This document shows, piece after piece, positions 26,615 through 34,859 of a stretch of DNA of 64,000 nt. The notes under the pieces are model-generated. The model saw nothing but the letters and a program-made list of their open reading frames with translations, did not search any database and had not been told where the DNA came from. The stretch spans positions 62,001 through 126,000 of the forward strand of contig NZ_AUED01000002.1 of NCBI RefSeq assembly GCF_000425805.1. Reading direction: 5' to 3'. Both the position numbers and the translations under genes were made by a program. This DNA is from Pseudomonas vranovensis DSM 16006 (GTDB taxonomy: Bacteria; Pseudomonadota; Gammaproteobacteria; Pseudomonadales; Pseudomonadaceae). How positions within the stretch are numbered: the stretch's first letter is position 1; every line of letters starts with the position of its first letter.

Positions 26615-27133
26615 CTATTCTTCCGGACGCAGTTTGAGTTCCACCATCAAATCGTCGGCCAGCGCCTCGAGCTTGACCTGCAGGCTATCCAGGGACAACG
26701 TCAGCGGCATGGCCAGCAGGGCATCGGCATGGAACAGTGGCTCGCTGCTCATCGGTGCCGGCCGCACATCGGTGGTAAAGCGCTCGAGGTTGACCCCTTG
26801 CTCGGCCAACAATCGGGTAATGTCACGCACAATGCCGGGGCGGTCGTTGCCCACCAGTTCCATTGCGATCGGCTTCCAGGTACACGAAGGCTCAATGCCG
26901 CTTTCGGCGATCAGCACGCGGATGTCGTACTTGCCCAGGGCCTGTAGCGCCTCGACCAGTTCGTCATAGGACTCCGCCGGCACCGCCACCCGCAGGATCC
27001 CGGCAAATTGCCCGGCCATGCGCGACATGCGACTCTCCAGCCAGTTACCGTTATGCTCGGCAATGCACTCGGCGATACGCTCGACCTGGCCTGCCTTGTC
27101 CGGGGCGATTACTGTCAATACGAGATGATCCAC
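26615..27133 (-). CDS. gcvR: GcvR-like double-ACT regulator
   Basis: The protein has 172 residues with two ACT domains: MDHLVLTVIAPDKAGQVERI, and IAMELVGNDRPGIVRDITRL near residue 90. This is the glycine-cleavage-system repressor family; in E. coli GcvR binds glycine and inhibits GcvA by direct contact rather than by DNA binding. The start is GTG at 27131-27133, behind AGAGGTAAGG. Targets in this organism are unknown: no gcv genes are in the window. Confidence 0.82.
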   Translation of the reverse strand: MDHLVLTVIAPDKAGQVERIAECIAEHNGNWLESRMSRMAGQFAGILRVAVPAESYDELVEALQALGKYDIRVLIAESGIEPSCTWKPIAMELVGNDRPGIVRDITRLLAEQGVNLERFTTDVRPAPMSSEPLFHADALLAMPLTLSLDSLQVKLEALADDLMVELKLRPEE

Positions 27134-27310
27134 GCGCCTTACCTCTGCTGGTTGCCGTTGGACGCCCGAAAATCAAGGGCGCGCAGAAAGTATAGGCAAG
27201 GCGCGGCAACCTGCCGCAGCTGGCCTTCAGAACAAATCGTGTACTGTTTCAAGATTTATCTGGAACAATCTGCCACTTTTTTGAGAACATACTGTCTCCC
27301 AGCGTGACCC

Positions 27311-27332
27311 TCTGCGACCAAATGGTCGCAGA
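27311..27332. promoter_or_regulatory. 22-bp palindromic operator candidate upstream of glcB
   Basis: TCTGCGACC (27311-27319) and GGTCGCAGA (27324-27332) flank AAAT and are perfectly complementary. Neither side has a T tract long enough for termination, so a dimeric regulator site is more likely. I cannot name the regulator. It is 238 bases from the glcB start and about 180 from the gcvR start. Confidence 0.5.
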
Positions 27333-27372
27333 ACGACGTATTTAGTCTGATTTTCACAACCGCAGCGCATCA

Positions 27373-27398
27373 TGTAGTATGCCGCAGCGCGGACTACA
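27373..27398. promoter_or_regulatory. RccR-like half-sites with long spacer upstream of glcB
   Basis: TGTAGT (27373-27378) and ACTACA (27393-27398) are inverted half-sites 14 bases apart, equivalent to TGTAG-N16-CTACA. The same half-sites with an 11-base shorter spacer lie upstream of aceE. RccR, an RpiR-family regulator of Pseudomonas, is known to control both glcB and aceE in response to KDPG. Confidence 0.5.
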
Positions 27399-27569
27399 AA
27401 ACGTCGAATCGATGTCTGCCAAAGGCGCCTGTGAAAATACGCAACCGCTCGCCAGCCCGTCTGGCGGGCCGCACCCAGTCGCCCAGAGGGCAAGTTCTGG
27501 TGCCGTGTTTAGAGAAGCGCGCAAGGCTTAAATAGAAGAGCTGAATAGCTGAGCAGAGTGAGGCAAGCA

Positions 27570-29747
27570 ATGACTGAACACGTTCAAGTCGGTGGCCTTC
27601 AGGTCGCCAAAGTCCTGTTCGACTTCGTGAACAACGAAGCCATTCCCGGAACCGGCGTCAACGCCGAGCAGTTCTGGGTGGGGGCAGAAAAACTCATCAA
27701 CGACCTCGCTCCAAAGAACAAAGCACTGCTGGCCAAGCGTGACGCACTGCAGGCGCAGATCGATGCCTGGCACCAGGCGCGCAAAGGCCAGGCTCACGAT
27801 GCCGTGGCTTACAAAGCCTTCCTCCAGGACATCGGATACCTGCTGCCAGAAGCTGCAGACTTCCAGGCCTCGACCCAGAACGTCGATGACGAAATTGCCC
27901 GCATGGCAGGCCCGCAGCTGGTTGTGCCAGTGATGAATGCGCGCTTTGCCCTGAACGCCTCCAACGCCCGTTGGGGCTCGCTGTACGATGCCCTGTACGG
28001 CACCGACGCCATCAGCGAAGAAGGTGGCGCGGAAAAAGGCAAAGGCTACAACAAGGTCCGTGGCGACAAGGTAATCGCCTTCGCCCGCGCCTTCCTCGAC
28101 GAGTCCGCGCCACTGGCTGCCGGCTCCCATGTCGATTCCACCGCTTACCGTATCGAAGGCGGCAAGCTGGTCGTTGCCCTCAAGGGCGGCAGCAACAGCG
28201 GCCTTCGCAATGACGCGCAACTGATCGGCTACCAGGGCGATGCCTCGGCACCGACCGCTATCCTGTTCAAGCACAACGGCCTGCATTTCGAGATCCAGGT
28301 CGATGCCAGCACCCCGGTTGGCCAGACCGACCCGGCCGGTATCAAGGACGTGCTGATGGAAGCCGCCCTCACCACCATCATGGACTGCGAAGACTCCGTC
28401 GCCGCCGTCGATGCCGATGACAAAGTGGTGATCTACCGCAACTGGCTGGGCCTGATGAAAGGCGACCTGTCCGAAAGCGTCAGCAAGGGCGGCCAGACCT
28501 TCACCCGCACCATGAACCCGGACCGCGAATACACCGCGCCCAACGGTGGCTCGGTTACCCTGCACGGTCGTTCGCTGCTGTTCGTGCGTAACGTCGGTCA
28601 CTTGATGACCATCGACGCCATCCTCGACAAGGACGGCAACGAAGTGCCGGAAGGCATCCTCGATGGCCTGGTCACCAACCTGGCGGCGATCCACAACCTC
28701 AACGGCAACACCAGCCGCAAGAACAGCCGCACCGGTTCCGTGTACATCGTCAAACCGAAGATGCACGGCCCCGAAGAAGCGGCGTTCACCAACGAGCTGT
28801 TCGGTCGCATCGAAGACGTGCTGGGCCTCAAGCGCAACACCCTGAAGGTCGGCATCATGGACGAGGAGCGCCGTACCACGGTCAACCTCAAGGCCTGTAT
28901 CAAGGCTGCCAGCGAGCGCGTGGTGTTCATCAACACCGGCTTCCTCGACCGCACCGGTGATGAAATCCACACCTCCATGGAAGCCGGCGCCGTCGTGCGC
29001 AAGGGCGCCATGAAGACCCAGAAGTGGATCGGCGCCTACGAGAACTCCAACGTCGATATCGGCCTGGCTACCGGCCTGCAAGGCCGCGCCCAGATAGGTA
29101 AAGGCATGTGGGCCATGCCGGACCTGATGGCCGACATGCTCGAGCAGAAGATCGCTCACCCGCTGGCCGGTGCCAACACCGCCTGGGTTCCGTCGCCGAC
29201 CGCCGCCGCGCTGCACGCGCTGCACTACCATAAGGTCGACGTGTTCGCCCGCCAGGCCGAGCTTGCCAAGCGCGCCCCGGCGTCGGTTGATGACATCCTG
29301 ACTATTCCGCTGGCCACCGACACCAACTGGTCGGAAGAAGAAAAGCGCAACGAGCTGGACAACAACGCCCAGGGCATCCTTGGCTATGTCGTGCGCTGGA
29401 TCGACCAGGGCGTGGGTTGCTCGAAGGTACCGGACATCAATGATGTCGGCCTGATGGAAGACCGCGCCACCCTGCGTATCTCTGCGCAACTGCTGGCCAA
29501 CTGGCTACGCCACGGTATTGTCACCGAGGCCCAGGTACTGGAAAGCCTCAAGCGCATGGCACCGGTGGTCGACAAGCAGAACGCCAACGACCCGCTGTAC
29601 CGCCCGCTCGCACCAGACTTCGACAACAACATCGCCTTCCAGGCGGCGGTCGAACTGGTCGTCGAAGGCACCAGGCAGCCAAACGGCTACACCGAGCCAG
29701 TGCTGCATCGTCGTCGTCGTGAGTTCAAGGCCAAGAACGGTCTGTAA
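27570..29747 (+). CDS. glcB: GlcB, malate synthase G
   Basis: The protein has 725 residues, the standard size of the monomeric G isoform. Recognisable blocks are [53 protein letters not shown] (catalytic Arg and metal-binding Glu region) and [19 protein letters not shown]. It condenses glyoxylate with acetyl-CoA to malate, completing the glyoxylate shunt. Start MTEHVQVGG (27570) is preferred over a GTG four codons earlier because of GAGG spacing. A long control region precedes it. Confidence 0.97.
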   Translation: MTEHVQVGGLQVAKVLFDFVNNEAIPGTGVNAEQFWVGAEKLINDLAPKNKALLAKRDALQAQIDAWHQARKGQAHDAVAYKAFLQDIGYLLPEAADFQASTQNVDDEIARMAGPQLVVPVMNARFALNASNARWGSLYDALYGTDAISEEGGAEKGKGYNKVRGDKVIAFARAFLDESAPLAAGSHVDSTAYRIEGGKLVVALKGGSNSGLRNDAQLIGYQGDASAPTAILFKHNGLHFEIQVDASTPVGQTDPAGIKDVLMEAALTTIMDCEDSVAAVDADDKVVIYRNWLGLMKGDLSESVSKGGQTFTRTMNPDREYTAPNGGSVTLHGRSLLFVRNVGHLMTIDAILDKDGNEVPEGILDGLVTNLAAIHNLNGNTSRKNSRTGSVYIVKPKMHGPEEAAFTNELFGRIEDVLGLKRNTLKVGIMDEERRTTVNLKACIKAASERVVFINTGFLDRTGDEIHTSMEAGAVVRKGAMKTQKWIGAYENSNVDIGLATGLQGRAQIGKGMWAMPDLMADMLEQKIAHPLAGANTAWVPSPTAAALHALHYHKVDVFARQAELAKRAPASVDDILTIPLATDTNWSEEEKRNELDNNAQGILGYVVRWIDQGVGCSKVPDINDVGLMEDRATLRISAQLLANWLRHGIVTEAQVLESLKRMAPVVDKQNANDPLYRPLAPDFDNNIAFQAAVELVVEGTRQPNGYTEPVLHRRRREFKAKNGL

Positions 29748-29754
29748 GTGAACA

Positions 29755-29815
29755 ATCGCGGGGCAAGTCGAGACATCGCACCGCCGCTCCTACGGGAGCA
29801 GGCTTGCCCCGCGAT
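29755..29815. repeat. REP-type inverted repeat after glcB
   Basis: ATCGCGGGGCAAG (29755-29767) and CTTGCCCCGCGAT (29803-29815) are perfect inverted arms. Between them lies a smaller hairpin, CTCC-TACG-GGAG. The right arm reaches into the stop codon of the minus-strand receiver gene, so it separates two convergent genes and may end both transcripts. Confidence 0.75.
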
Positions 29816-30258
29816 CATTTGATTCCCAGCTCCCTGCGCACCAGCACCATCAAACGCTCCAGATCGATCGGCTTGAGCAGGAAGTCGACGACACTCAAGT
29901 GCATCGCCGCAATGGCGTCTGGCACATCGGCATCGCCGGACACAATAATGATCGGCAACGCTGCTTTATCCGATTCGCGAATCTGCCGAATCAACTCCAG
30001 CCCATCGAAGGGCTCCATGCGCAAATCCGTAATCAACAAGCCAATGTCCCGCTCGCCGTTCAGGCACGCCAACGCCCGCTCGGCATTCTGCGCGGTCAGA
30101 CACTGGATGCCTCTGCTCTTGAGGTAACTGGCGAGAGCTTCACGGGCCTGTTGATTGTCATCGACGATCAATACCTTCTGCGGCCCAGCAGTGGGCGCAG
30201 TCACTGCCGCCAGTGCTTCACGCTCGGCGTCACTCAGTATGTCGTCTTGGTCAGGCAT
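29815..30258 (-). CDS. Stand-alone response regulator receiver protein
   Basis: The protein has 147 residues. A 27-residue N-terminal tail is followed by a receiver domain with acidic pair Asp33/Asp34 (LIVDDNQQAR), phosphoacceptor Asp78 (LLITDLRMEPFDG), a Ser in IIIVSGDAD and Lys129 (FLLKPIDLERL). No output domain is present, so it works like CheY/Spo0F-type single-domain regulators through protein contact. No histidine kinase is adjacent. Start MPDQDDILSD is taken over the longer open frame that reads into the control region. It is divergent from the cNMP/CBS gene with a 237-base gap. Confidence 0.85.
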   Translation of the reverse strand: MPDQDDILSDAEREALAAVTAPTAGPQKVLIVDDNQQAREALASYLKSRGIQCLTAQNAERALACLNGERDIGLLITDLRMEPFDGLELIRQIRESDKAALPIIIVSGDADVPDAIAAMHLSVVDFLLKPIDLERLMVLVRRELGIK

Positions 30259-30495
30259 GGCCGTCTCGTTGAAAAACGCTCGAAAAATTTCCCTTGAATC
30301 AAGTTCAGACCGCTTTTGATCAGCTTGCAACCCACCGTCGACGAGAATTTGACACCCGTCGTAATTCTCACCCTGGCCGTCGCACCATTTAGACTTACGT
30401 CCAATGGGCACTGGACGCCTGGCATCCGACCATGAAAGCCGAAAACAACAAGGCCGGCGCCCCATGTGCCGACACAAAAGACGCGGTAAATGTTC

Positions 30496-32433
30496 ATGAG
30501 CAAAATGGACGCCTTCGCCCAGGCAGGAAAGACTGCAGTACTGCAGAACATCCAAGGGACCCTGCAGTTTCTGCAACGCTTTCCACCGTTCAACCTGATG
30601 GAAAACGCCCACCTGGCGTTTTTGGTGGAGCAGTGCCAGCTGCGCTTCTATGCAGCCAAAGACAGCATCATCAAGCCCAGCGACGGCCCGGTTGAGCACT
30701 TTTACATCGTCAAGCAGGGGCGTGTGGTCGGTGAGCGCCAGCACGTGTCCCGCCCCGGCACCGAAACCACCTTCGAGATCGCCAGCGGCGAGTGCTTTCC
30801 GCTCGCCGCCCTGCTGGGCGAACGCGCCACCCGCACCGAACACCTCGCCGCCGAAGACACCTTCTGCCTGCAACTGAACAAGGCCGCGTTCATCCGCCTG
30901 TTCGCCCTGTCCGAAGCCTTTCGAGACTTCGCCCTGCGCGGCGTGAGCAGCCTGCTCGACCAGGTCAACCAGCAGGTCCAGCGCCGTGCGGTAGAAACCT
31001 TGGGCACCCAGTACTCACTCAACACCCGCCTGGGTGAACTGGCCATGCGCCACCCGGTGGTCTGCGACCGGCAAACACCACTGCGCGAAGCCGTGGCCCT
31101 GATGCATGAGCAACAAGTGGGCAGCATCGTGATCGTCGATGCCCAGCGCTTTCCCATCGGCATTTTCACCCTGCGCGATCTGCGCCAGGTGGTGGCCGAT
31201 GCCAGCGCCGACTTCGCCCAGCCCATTGGCGGCCACATGACCGCCAATCCGTTCTACCTGAGCCCGCAGGCCAGTGCATTCGACGCGGCCATCGCCATGA
31301 CCGAACGGCACATCGCCCACGTCTGCCTGGTCGACGACAAGCGCCTGTGCGGCGTGGTCTCCGAGCGCGACCTGTTCTCGCTACAACGGGTCGACCTGGT
31401 ACACCTGGCGCGAACCATCCGCCATGCCACCCGTATCGAAAGCCTGGTATCGCTGCGCGGCGAAATCGGCCAGTTGGTCGAGCGCATGCTGGCCCATGGC
31501 GCGTCGTCAACGCAGATCACCCAGATCATCACCCTGCTCAACGACCACACCGTGTGCCGGGTGATCGAACTGGCCATCGAAGACAAGGGCGATCCCGGCA
31601 TACCCTTCAGCTGGTTGTGCTTTGGCAGTGAGGGCCGCCGCGAACAGACCCTGCACACCGACCAGGACAACGGCATCATTTTCGAAGCCCGCGACGCGGC
31701 CCACGCCGCCGAGTTGCGGGGCCGCCTGCTGCCACTGGCCCAGCACATCAACCAGGGGCTGGCCCAATGCGGCTTTACCCTGTGCAAGGGCAACATCATG
31801 GCCGGCAACCCCGAGCTTTGCCTGTCCCGCGCCGAGTGGGCCCGACGCTTTGCTGCCTTCATCCGCGAGGCCACCCCGGAAAACCTGCTGGCATCGAGCA
31901 TCTACTTTGACCTGCGCGTGGCCTGGGGCAATGAGGAGGCCTGTGAGCAACTGCGCCAGAGCATCCTTGAACAAGTGGCCGACAACCGTCTGTTCCAGCG
32001 CATGATGGCCGAGAACGCCTTGCGCCAGCGGCCACCGGTGGGACGTTTCCGCGAGTTCGTGCTAACCCGCAAAGGCAACGACAAAGCGGCCACACTCGAC
32101 CTCAAGGTGCAGGGCCTTACGCCCTTCGTCGATGGCGCGCGGCTGCTCGCCCTGGCCAACGGCATCAGTGCCATCAATACCCTGGAACGCCTGCGCGAAC
32201 TGGTTACCCGCGAAGTGATCGACCCGCTCGATGGCGCCGCCTATGAGGAGGCCTACCACTTCATCCAGCAGACCCGCATGCAGCAACACCAATTGCAGAG
32301 CCGCCAGAATCTGCCCTACTCCAACCGTGTCGACCCCGACAGCCTCAATCACCTGGACCGGCGCATCTTGCGCGAGTCCCTGCGCCAGGCCCAGCGCCTG
32401 CAAGGCAGCCTGGCCCTGAGGTATCAGCTGTGA
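30496..32433 (+). CDS. cNMP-binding/CBS/DUF294 nucleotidyltransferase-like protein
   Basis: The protein has about 645 residues in four parts. A cyclic-nucleotide-binding domain comes first (FYIVKQGRVVGER, residues ~20-140). Two CBS domains follow (~165-290; VGSIVIVDAQRFPIGIFTLR and AHVCLVDDKRLCGVVSERD). Then comes a DUF294 nucleotidyltransferase-like domain (~315-460; GSEGRREQTLHTDQDNG, with the G-S and D-x-D-like acidic motif), and last a DUF294 C-terminal helical domain. It is probably a nucleotide-sensing cytoplasmic regulator; its target is unknown. ATG 30490 and ATG 30496 are both possible, with MSKMDAF the more usual start. It overlaps the exonuclease by four bases. Confidence 0.85.
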   Translation: MSKMDAFAQAGKTAVLQNIQGTLQFLQRFPPFNLMENAHLAFLVEQCQLRFYAAKDSIIKPSDGPVEHFYIVKQGRVVGERQHVSRPGTETTFEIASGECFPLAALLGERATRTEHLAAEDTFCLQLNKAAFIRLFALSEAFRDFALRGVSSLLDQVNQQVQRRAVETLGTQYSLNTRLGELAMRHPVVCDRQTPLREAVALMHEQQVGSIVIVDAQRFPIGIFTLRDLRQVVADASADFAQPIGGHMTANPFYLSPQASAFDAAIAMTERHIAHVCLVDDKRLCGVVSERDLFSLQRVDLVHLARTIRHATRIESLVSLRGEIGQLVERMLAHGASSTQITQIITLLNDHTVCRVIELAIEDKGDPGIPFSWLCFGSEGRREQTLHTDQDNGIIFEARDAAHAAELRGRLLPLAQHINQGLAQCGFTLCKGNIMAGNPELCLSRAEWARRFAAFIREATPENLLASSIYFDLRVAWGNEEACEQLRQSILEQVADNRLFQRMMAENALRQRPPVGRFREFVLTRKGNDKAATLDLKVQGLTPFVDGARLLALANGISAINTLERLRELVTREVIDPLDGAAYEEAYHFIQQTRMQQHQLQSRQNLPYSNRVDPDSLNHLDRRILRESLRQAQRLQGSLALRYQL

Positions 32434-33134
32434 GCCTGTTCGCCTGGCTACGACCGCGGCAGATCGAAGACAGCGTACGCCAACAGGTGAGCGAACTGCC
32501 CGCACCGGCGCCCCTGAGCGAAGACACCCTGCGCCGTCAGCGCTGGGTGGTGCTGGATCTGGAAACCAGCGGCCTGAACACCAACCGCGACCAGGTGCTG
32601 TCCATCGGTGCGGTGGTGATCGAGGATGGCGCCATCGACTTCGGTCAACAGTTCGAGCGTACCCTCTACCAGCGCGATCACAAGCTCACCTCGAGTGTGC
32701 TGATTCATGGCCTGGGGCCCAGCGCCATCGCGGCCGGCTGTGACCCCGCCGATGCCCTGCTCGACTTGATGGCCTTTATCGGCGACAGTCCGGTGCTGGC
32801 CTTTCACGCGCCCTTCGACCAGCGCATGCTGACCCGGGCACTCAAAGACCACCTGGGCTATCGCCTGCAACATGTCTTCTTCGATATTGCCGAGCTTGCG
32901 CCCCTGCTCAACCCGCAGATCACCCTGCGCGAAGCCGGCCTGGATGATTGGACAGCCTGCTTCGGACTGGAGGCCATCGAACGCCACAATGCCAGTGCCG
33001 ACGCCATGGTCACTGCGGAACTTGCCTTGGTTCTCTTCAGCCAGGCCCGCCGCCAGCAGCTCGACAGTCCGGTACTGCTCGACCAGCACCTGCAACGCTG
33101 GCGGCGCCGACGGCACCAGAGCCACGGTTTCTAG
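32430..33134 (+). CDS. DnaQ-type DEDDh 3'-5' exonuclease
   Basis: The protein has 234 residues. It has the DEDDh exonuclease motifs: VLDLETSGLNTNRDQVLSIG near residue 36 (Asp-x-Glu), AFHAPFDQRML (third Asp) and ERHNASADAMVTAEL (His and last Asp). It resembles the DNA polymerase III epsilon/PolC exonuclease domain but is not the main DnaQ. Translation starts at GTG inside the stop of the CBS gene (GTGA overlap). This pairing of a cNMP/CBS/DUF294 protein with a DnaQ-like exonuclease is common in proteobacteria and implies a shared role not yet clear to me. Confidence 0.87.
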   Translation: MSLFAWLRPRQIEDSVRQQVSELPAPAPLSEDTLRRQRWVVLDLETSGLNTNRDQVLSIGAVVIEDGAIDFGQQFERTLYQRDHKLTSSVLIHGLGPSAIAAGCDPADALLDLMAFIGDSPVLAFHAPFDQRMLTRALKDHLGYRLQHVFFDIAELAPLLNPQITLREAGLDDWTACFGLEAIERHNASADAMVTAELALVLFSQARRQQLDSPVLLDQHLQRWRRRRHQSHGF

Positions 33135-33185
33135 CGTCAACCGATGAGCGTCAATTGCGTTTAGCGAACACATTCTGCGACAATC

Positions 33186-33204
33186 GCGAATAATTCTCGT
33201 TAGT
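33186..33204 (+). promoter_or_regulatory. Putative Fur box upstream of the ECF sigma gene
   Basis: GCGAATAATTCTCGTTAGT resembles the Fur-repressed promoters of fecI-type genes in Pseudomonas (AATAATTCTC core with partial dyad symmetry). It lies 25-43 bases upstream of the sigma factor start. The fit to the 19-base consensus is partial. Confidence 0.45.
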
Positions 33205-33228
33205 TAACGCATATTTTCGGGGAACGTC

Positions 33229-33747
33229 TTGTCGTCCGTGCAAAGCCCACACAGCGAGCTGGTCGGTACCCTCTACCGTGACCACCGCAGCTGGCTACTC
33301 GCTTGGCTGCGGCGCAACATCGTCTGCGCCGAGCGCGCCGAAGACCTGAGCCAGGACACCTTCGTGCGCCTGCTCGGGCGCGATGAGCTGCCTGCACCGC
33401 GCGAACCCCGGGCGTTTCTCCTGGCCATTGCCAAGGGCCTGTTGTTCGATCACTTTCGTCGTGCAGCCCTGGAGCAGGCCTACCTGGCCGAACTGATGCT
33501 GGTCCCTGAAGCCGAACAGCCCTCCCCGGAAGAACAACACCTGATCCTCGAAGACCTCAAGGCCATCGACCGCCTGCTCGGCAAGCTGTCGAGCAAGGCG
33601 CGCGCGGCCTTCTTGTACAATCGGCTCGACGGCCTGAACCACGCTGAGATCGCCGAGCGCCTGGGGGTTTCGGTTTCGCGGGTGCGCCAATACCTGGCCC
33701 AGGGCATGCGCCAGTGCTATATCGCCCTGTACGGTGAACCAACATGA
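33229..33747 (+). CDS. FecI/FoxI-type ECF sigma factor for iron uptake
   Basis: The protein has 172 residues. It has sigma region 2 (LYRDHRSWLLAWLRRNIVCA, then AEDLSQDTFVRLL) and region 4 (LNHAEIAERLGVSVSRVRQY). This is the FecI branch, which transcribes a TonB-receptor operon when the receptor signals through FecR. The start appears to be TTG at 33229, preceded by GGGGAA; a GTG three codons on is an alternative. It overlaps fecR by four bases. Downstream genes resemble the foxI-foxR-foxA-foxB group of P. aeruginosa. Confidence 0.9.
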   Translation: MSSVQSPHSELVGTLYRDHRSWLLAWLRRNIVCAERAEDLSQDTFVRLLGRDELPAPREPRAFLLAIAKGLLFDHFRRAALEQAYLAELMLVPEAEQPSPEEQHLILEDLKAIDRLLGKLSSKARAAFLYNRLDGLNHAEIAERLGVSVSRVRQYLAQGMRQCYIALYGEPT

Positions 33748-34700
33748 ACAACAAGCCGGTAAGCGCCCGGGTGCTCGACGCCGCGATCGCCTGGCAGCTG
33801 TGCCTTGACTCGGGCAGCGGCAGCAGCGAGGAACGCGCCGAGTTTGCCCGCTGGCACGCCGCCGACGAAGAACATGCCCGGGCCTGGAGGCAACTGGGCA
33901 TGCTCGATCAACGCTTCAGTGCCGCGGCGGGTCCTGCACGCCAGGCCCTCCTGCAATCACGCACCGGCCTGCGCCAGCGCGTGCGCAAGCTGGGCCGCGG
34001 CGTGGCCAGCCTGGTGCTGGTGGCGGGCATGCTCAGTTGGGTCAGCGCGCACCAGTCGCTGGGCTACTGGCTGGCCGACCAGCGCACCGCCACCGGCGAG
34101 CAGCGCACCCTGCGTCTGACCGACGGCACGATGATCAGCCTCAACACCCACTCGGCGGTCGACATCCGCTTCGATGAGAAAGAACGCCTGATCGTGCTGC
34201 ATGAGGGTGAAATCTCCATCGAAACCGGCCACAAGGACGACCGCCCGTTCGTGGTTGCCACCGAAGACGGACGCATGCGCGCCCTTGGCACGCGCTTCCT
34301 GGTCAAGCTGGAGGATGACGGCACCCGGCTGAGCGTACTGCAGTCAGCCGTGGCGGCACGCCCGCAGGACAGCGGTGACGAGCAGATCCTGCGTGAAGGC
34401 CAGCAAGTGCTGATGACCCATGATCAGCTCGGCCAGATCGCCGGCGTGAATATGGGTGCCGACGCCTGGACCCGCGGCATGCTGGTGGTCGACAACGTGC
34501 GCCTGAGCGAGCTGATCGACGAACTGGGCCGCTACCGCAGCGGCTACCTGAGCGTTGCCCCGGAAGTGGCCGACCTGCGCATCACCGGCAGCTTCCCGCT
34601 CAACGACACCAACCTGGCCCTGACCTCGCTGCTGCCGACCTTGCCGGTGCAGATCGAGCAACACAGCCCATGGTGGGTCACGGTGGTGGCTCGCCAGTAA
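33744..34700 (+). CDS. FecR/FoxR-type anti-sigma transmembrane sensor
   Basis: The protein has 318 residues. An N-terminal cytoplasmic FecR domain (AAIAWQLCLDSGSGSSEERA, then ARWHAADEEHARAW) binds the sigma factor. A membrane segment follows (GVASLVLVAGMLSWVSAH, ~85-102), and then a periplasmic FecR region (TLRLTDGTMISLNTHSAVDI) with a C-terminal STN-like part that meets the receptor's signalling domain. It overlaps the sigma gene by four bases (ATGA). It passes the siderophore-bound signal across the inner membrane. Confidence 0.9.
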   Translation: MNNKPVSARVLDAAIAWQLCLDSGSGSSEERAEFARWHAADEEHARAWRQLGMLDQRFSAAAGPARQALLQSRTGLRQRVRKLGRGVASLVLVAGMLSWVSAHQSLGYWLADQRTATGEQRTLRLTDGTMISLNTHSAVDIRFDEKERLIVLHEGEISIETGHKDDRPFVVATEDGRMRALGTRFLVKLEDDGTRLSVLQSAVAARPQDSGDEQILREGQQVLMTHDQLGQIAGVNMGADAWTRGMLVVDNVRLSELIDELGRYRSGYLSVAPEVADLRITGSFPLNDTNLALTSLLPTLPVQIEQHSPWWVTVVARQ

Positions 34701-34707
34701 AGCCTTA

Positions 34708-34754
34708 TTGCGGGGCAAACCTGCTTCCATTGTGGGAGCGGACTTGCCCCGCGA
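34708..34754. repeat. REP-like inverted repeat between fecR and receptor gene
   Basis: TTGCGGGGCAAAC (34708-34720) faces GACTTGCCCCGCGA (34741-34754). It could stop or slow read-through from the regulator pair into the receptor gene, which would then rely on its own sigma-dependent promoter. An AT-rich stretch at 34769-34790 follows and holds a poor Fur-like match. Confidence 0.6.
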
Positions 34755-34859
34755 ACCCTGTGCAATACAAATCAAAATAATTTTCACTAACCCCTGTCAC
34801 TTTTCCCAACTCACTCGGCAAGGAAGCTAGTTAGCACTTATCCGTCGAGGAGCCGCTGC

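Larger units (their letters stand above)
27134..27569 (+). promoter_or_regulatory. 436-base regulatory region between gcvR and glcB
   Basis: This gene-free stretch holds divergent control signals for gcvR and glcB. I see a 22-base perfect palindrome (27311-27332) and a pair of TGTAG/CTACA half-sites (27373-27398), entered separately. The rest shows no ORF, tRNA or repeat I can support. The last 60 bases are A-rich, leading to GAGGCAAGCA before the glcB ATG. Confidence 0.6.

Noticed and set aside
27528..29489. 653-codon open frame on the minus strand opposite glcB
   Set aside because: The plus-strand frame is unmistakable malate synthase. Long antisense frames are expected in high-GC Pseudomonas genes; the translation has no recognisable domain.
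34769..34790. Fur box before the TonB receptor gene (AATCAAAATAATTTTCACTA region)
   Set aside because: It matches the consensus at only about half the positions in an AT-rich stretch. Control through the sigma factor is more likely.
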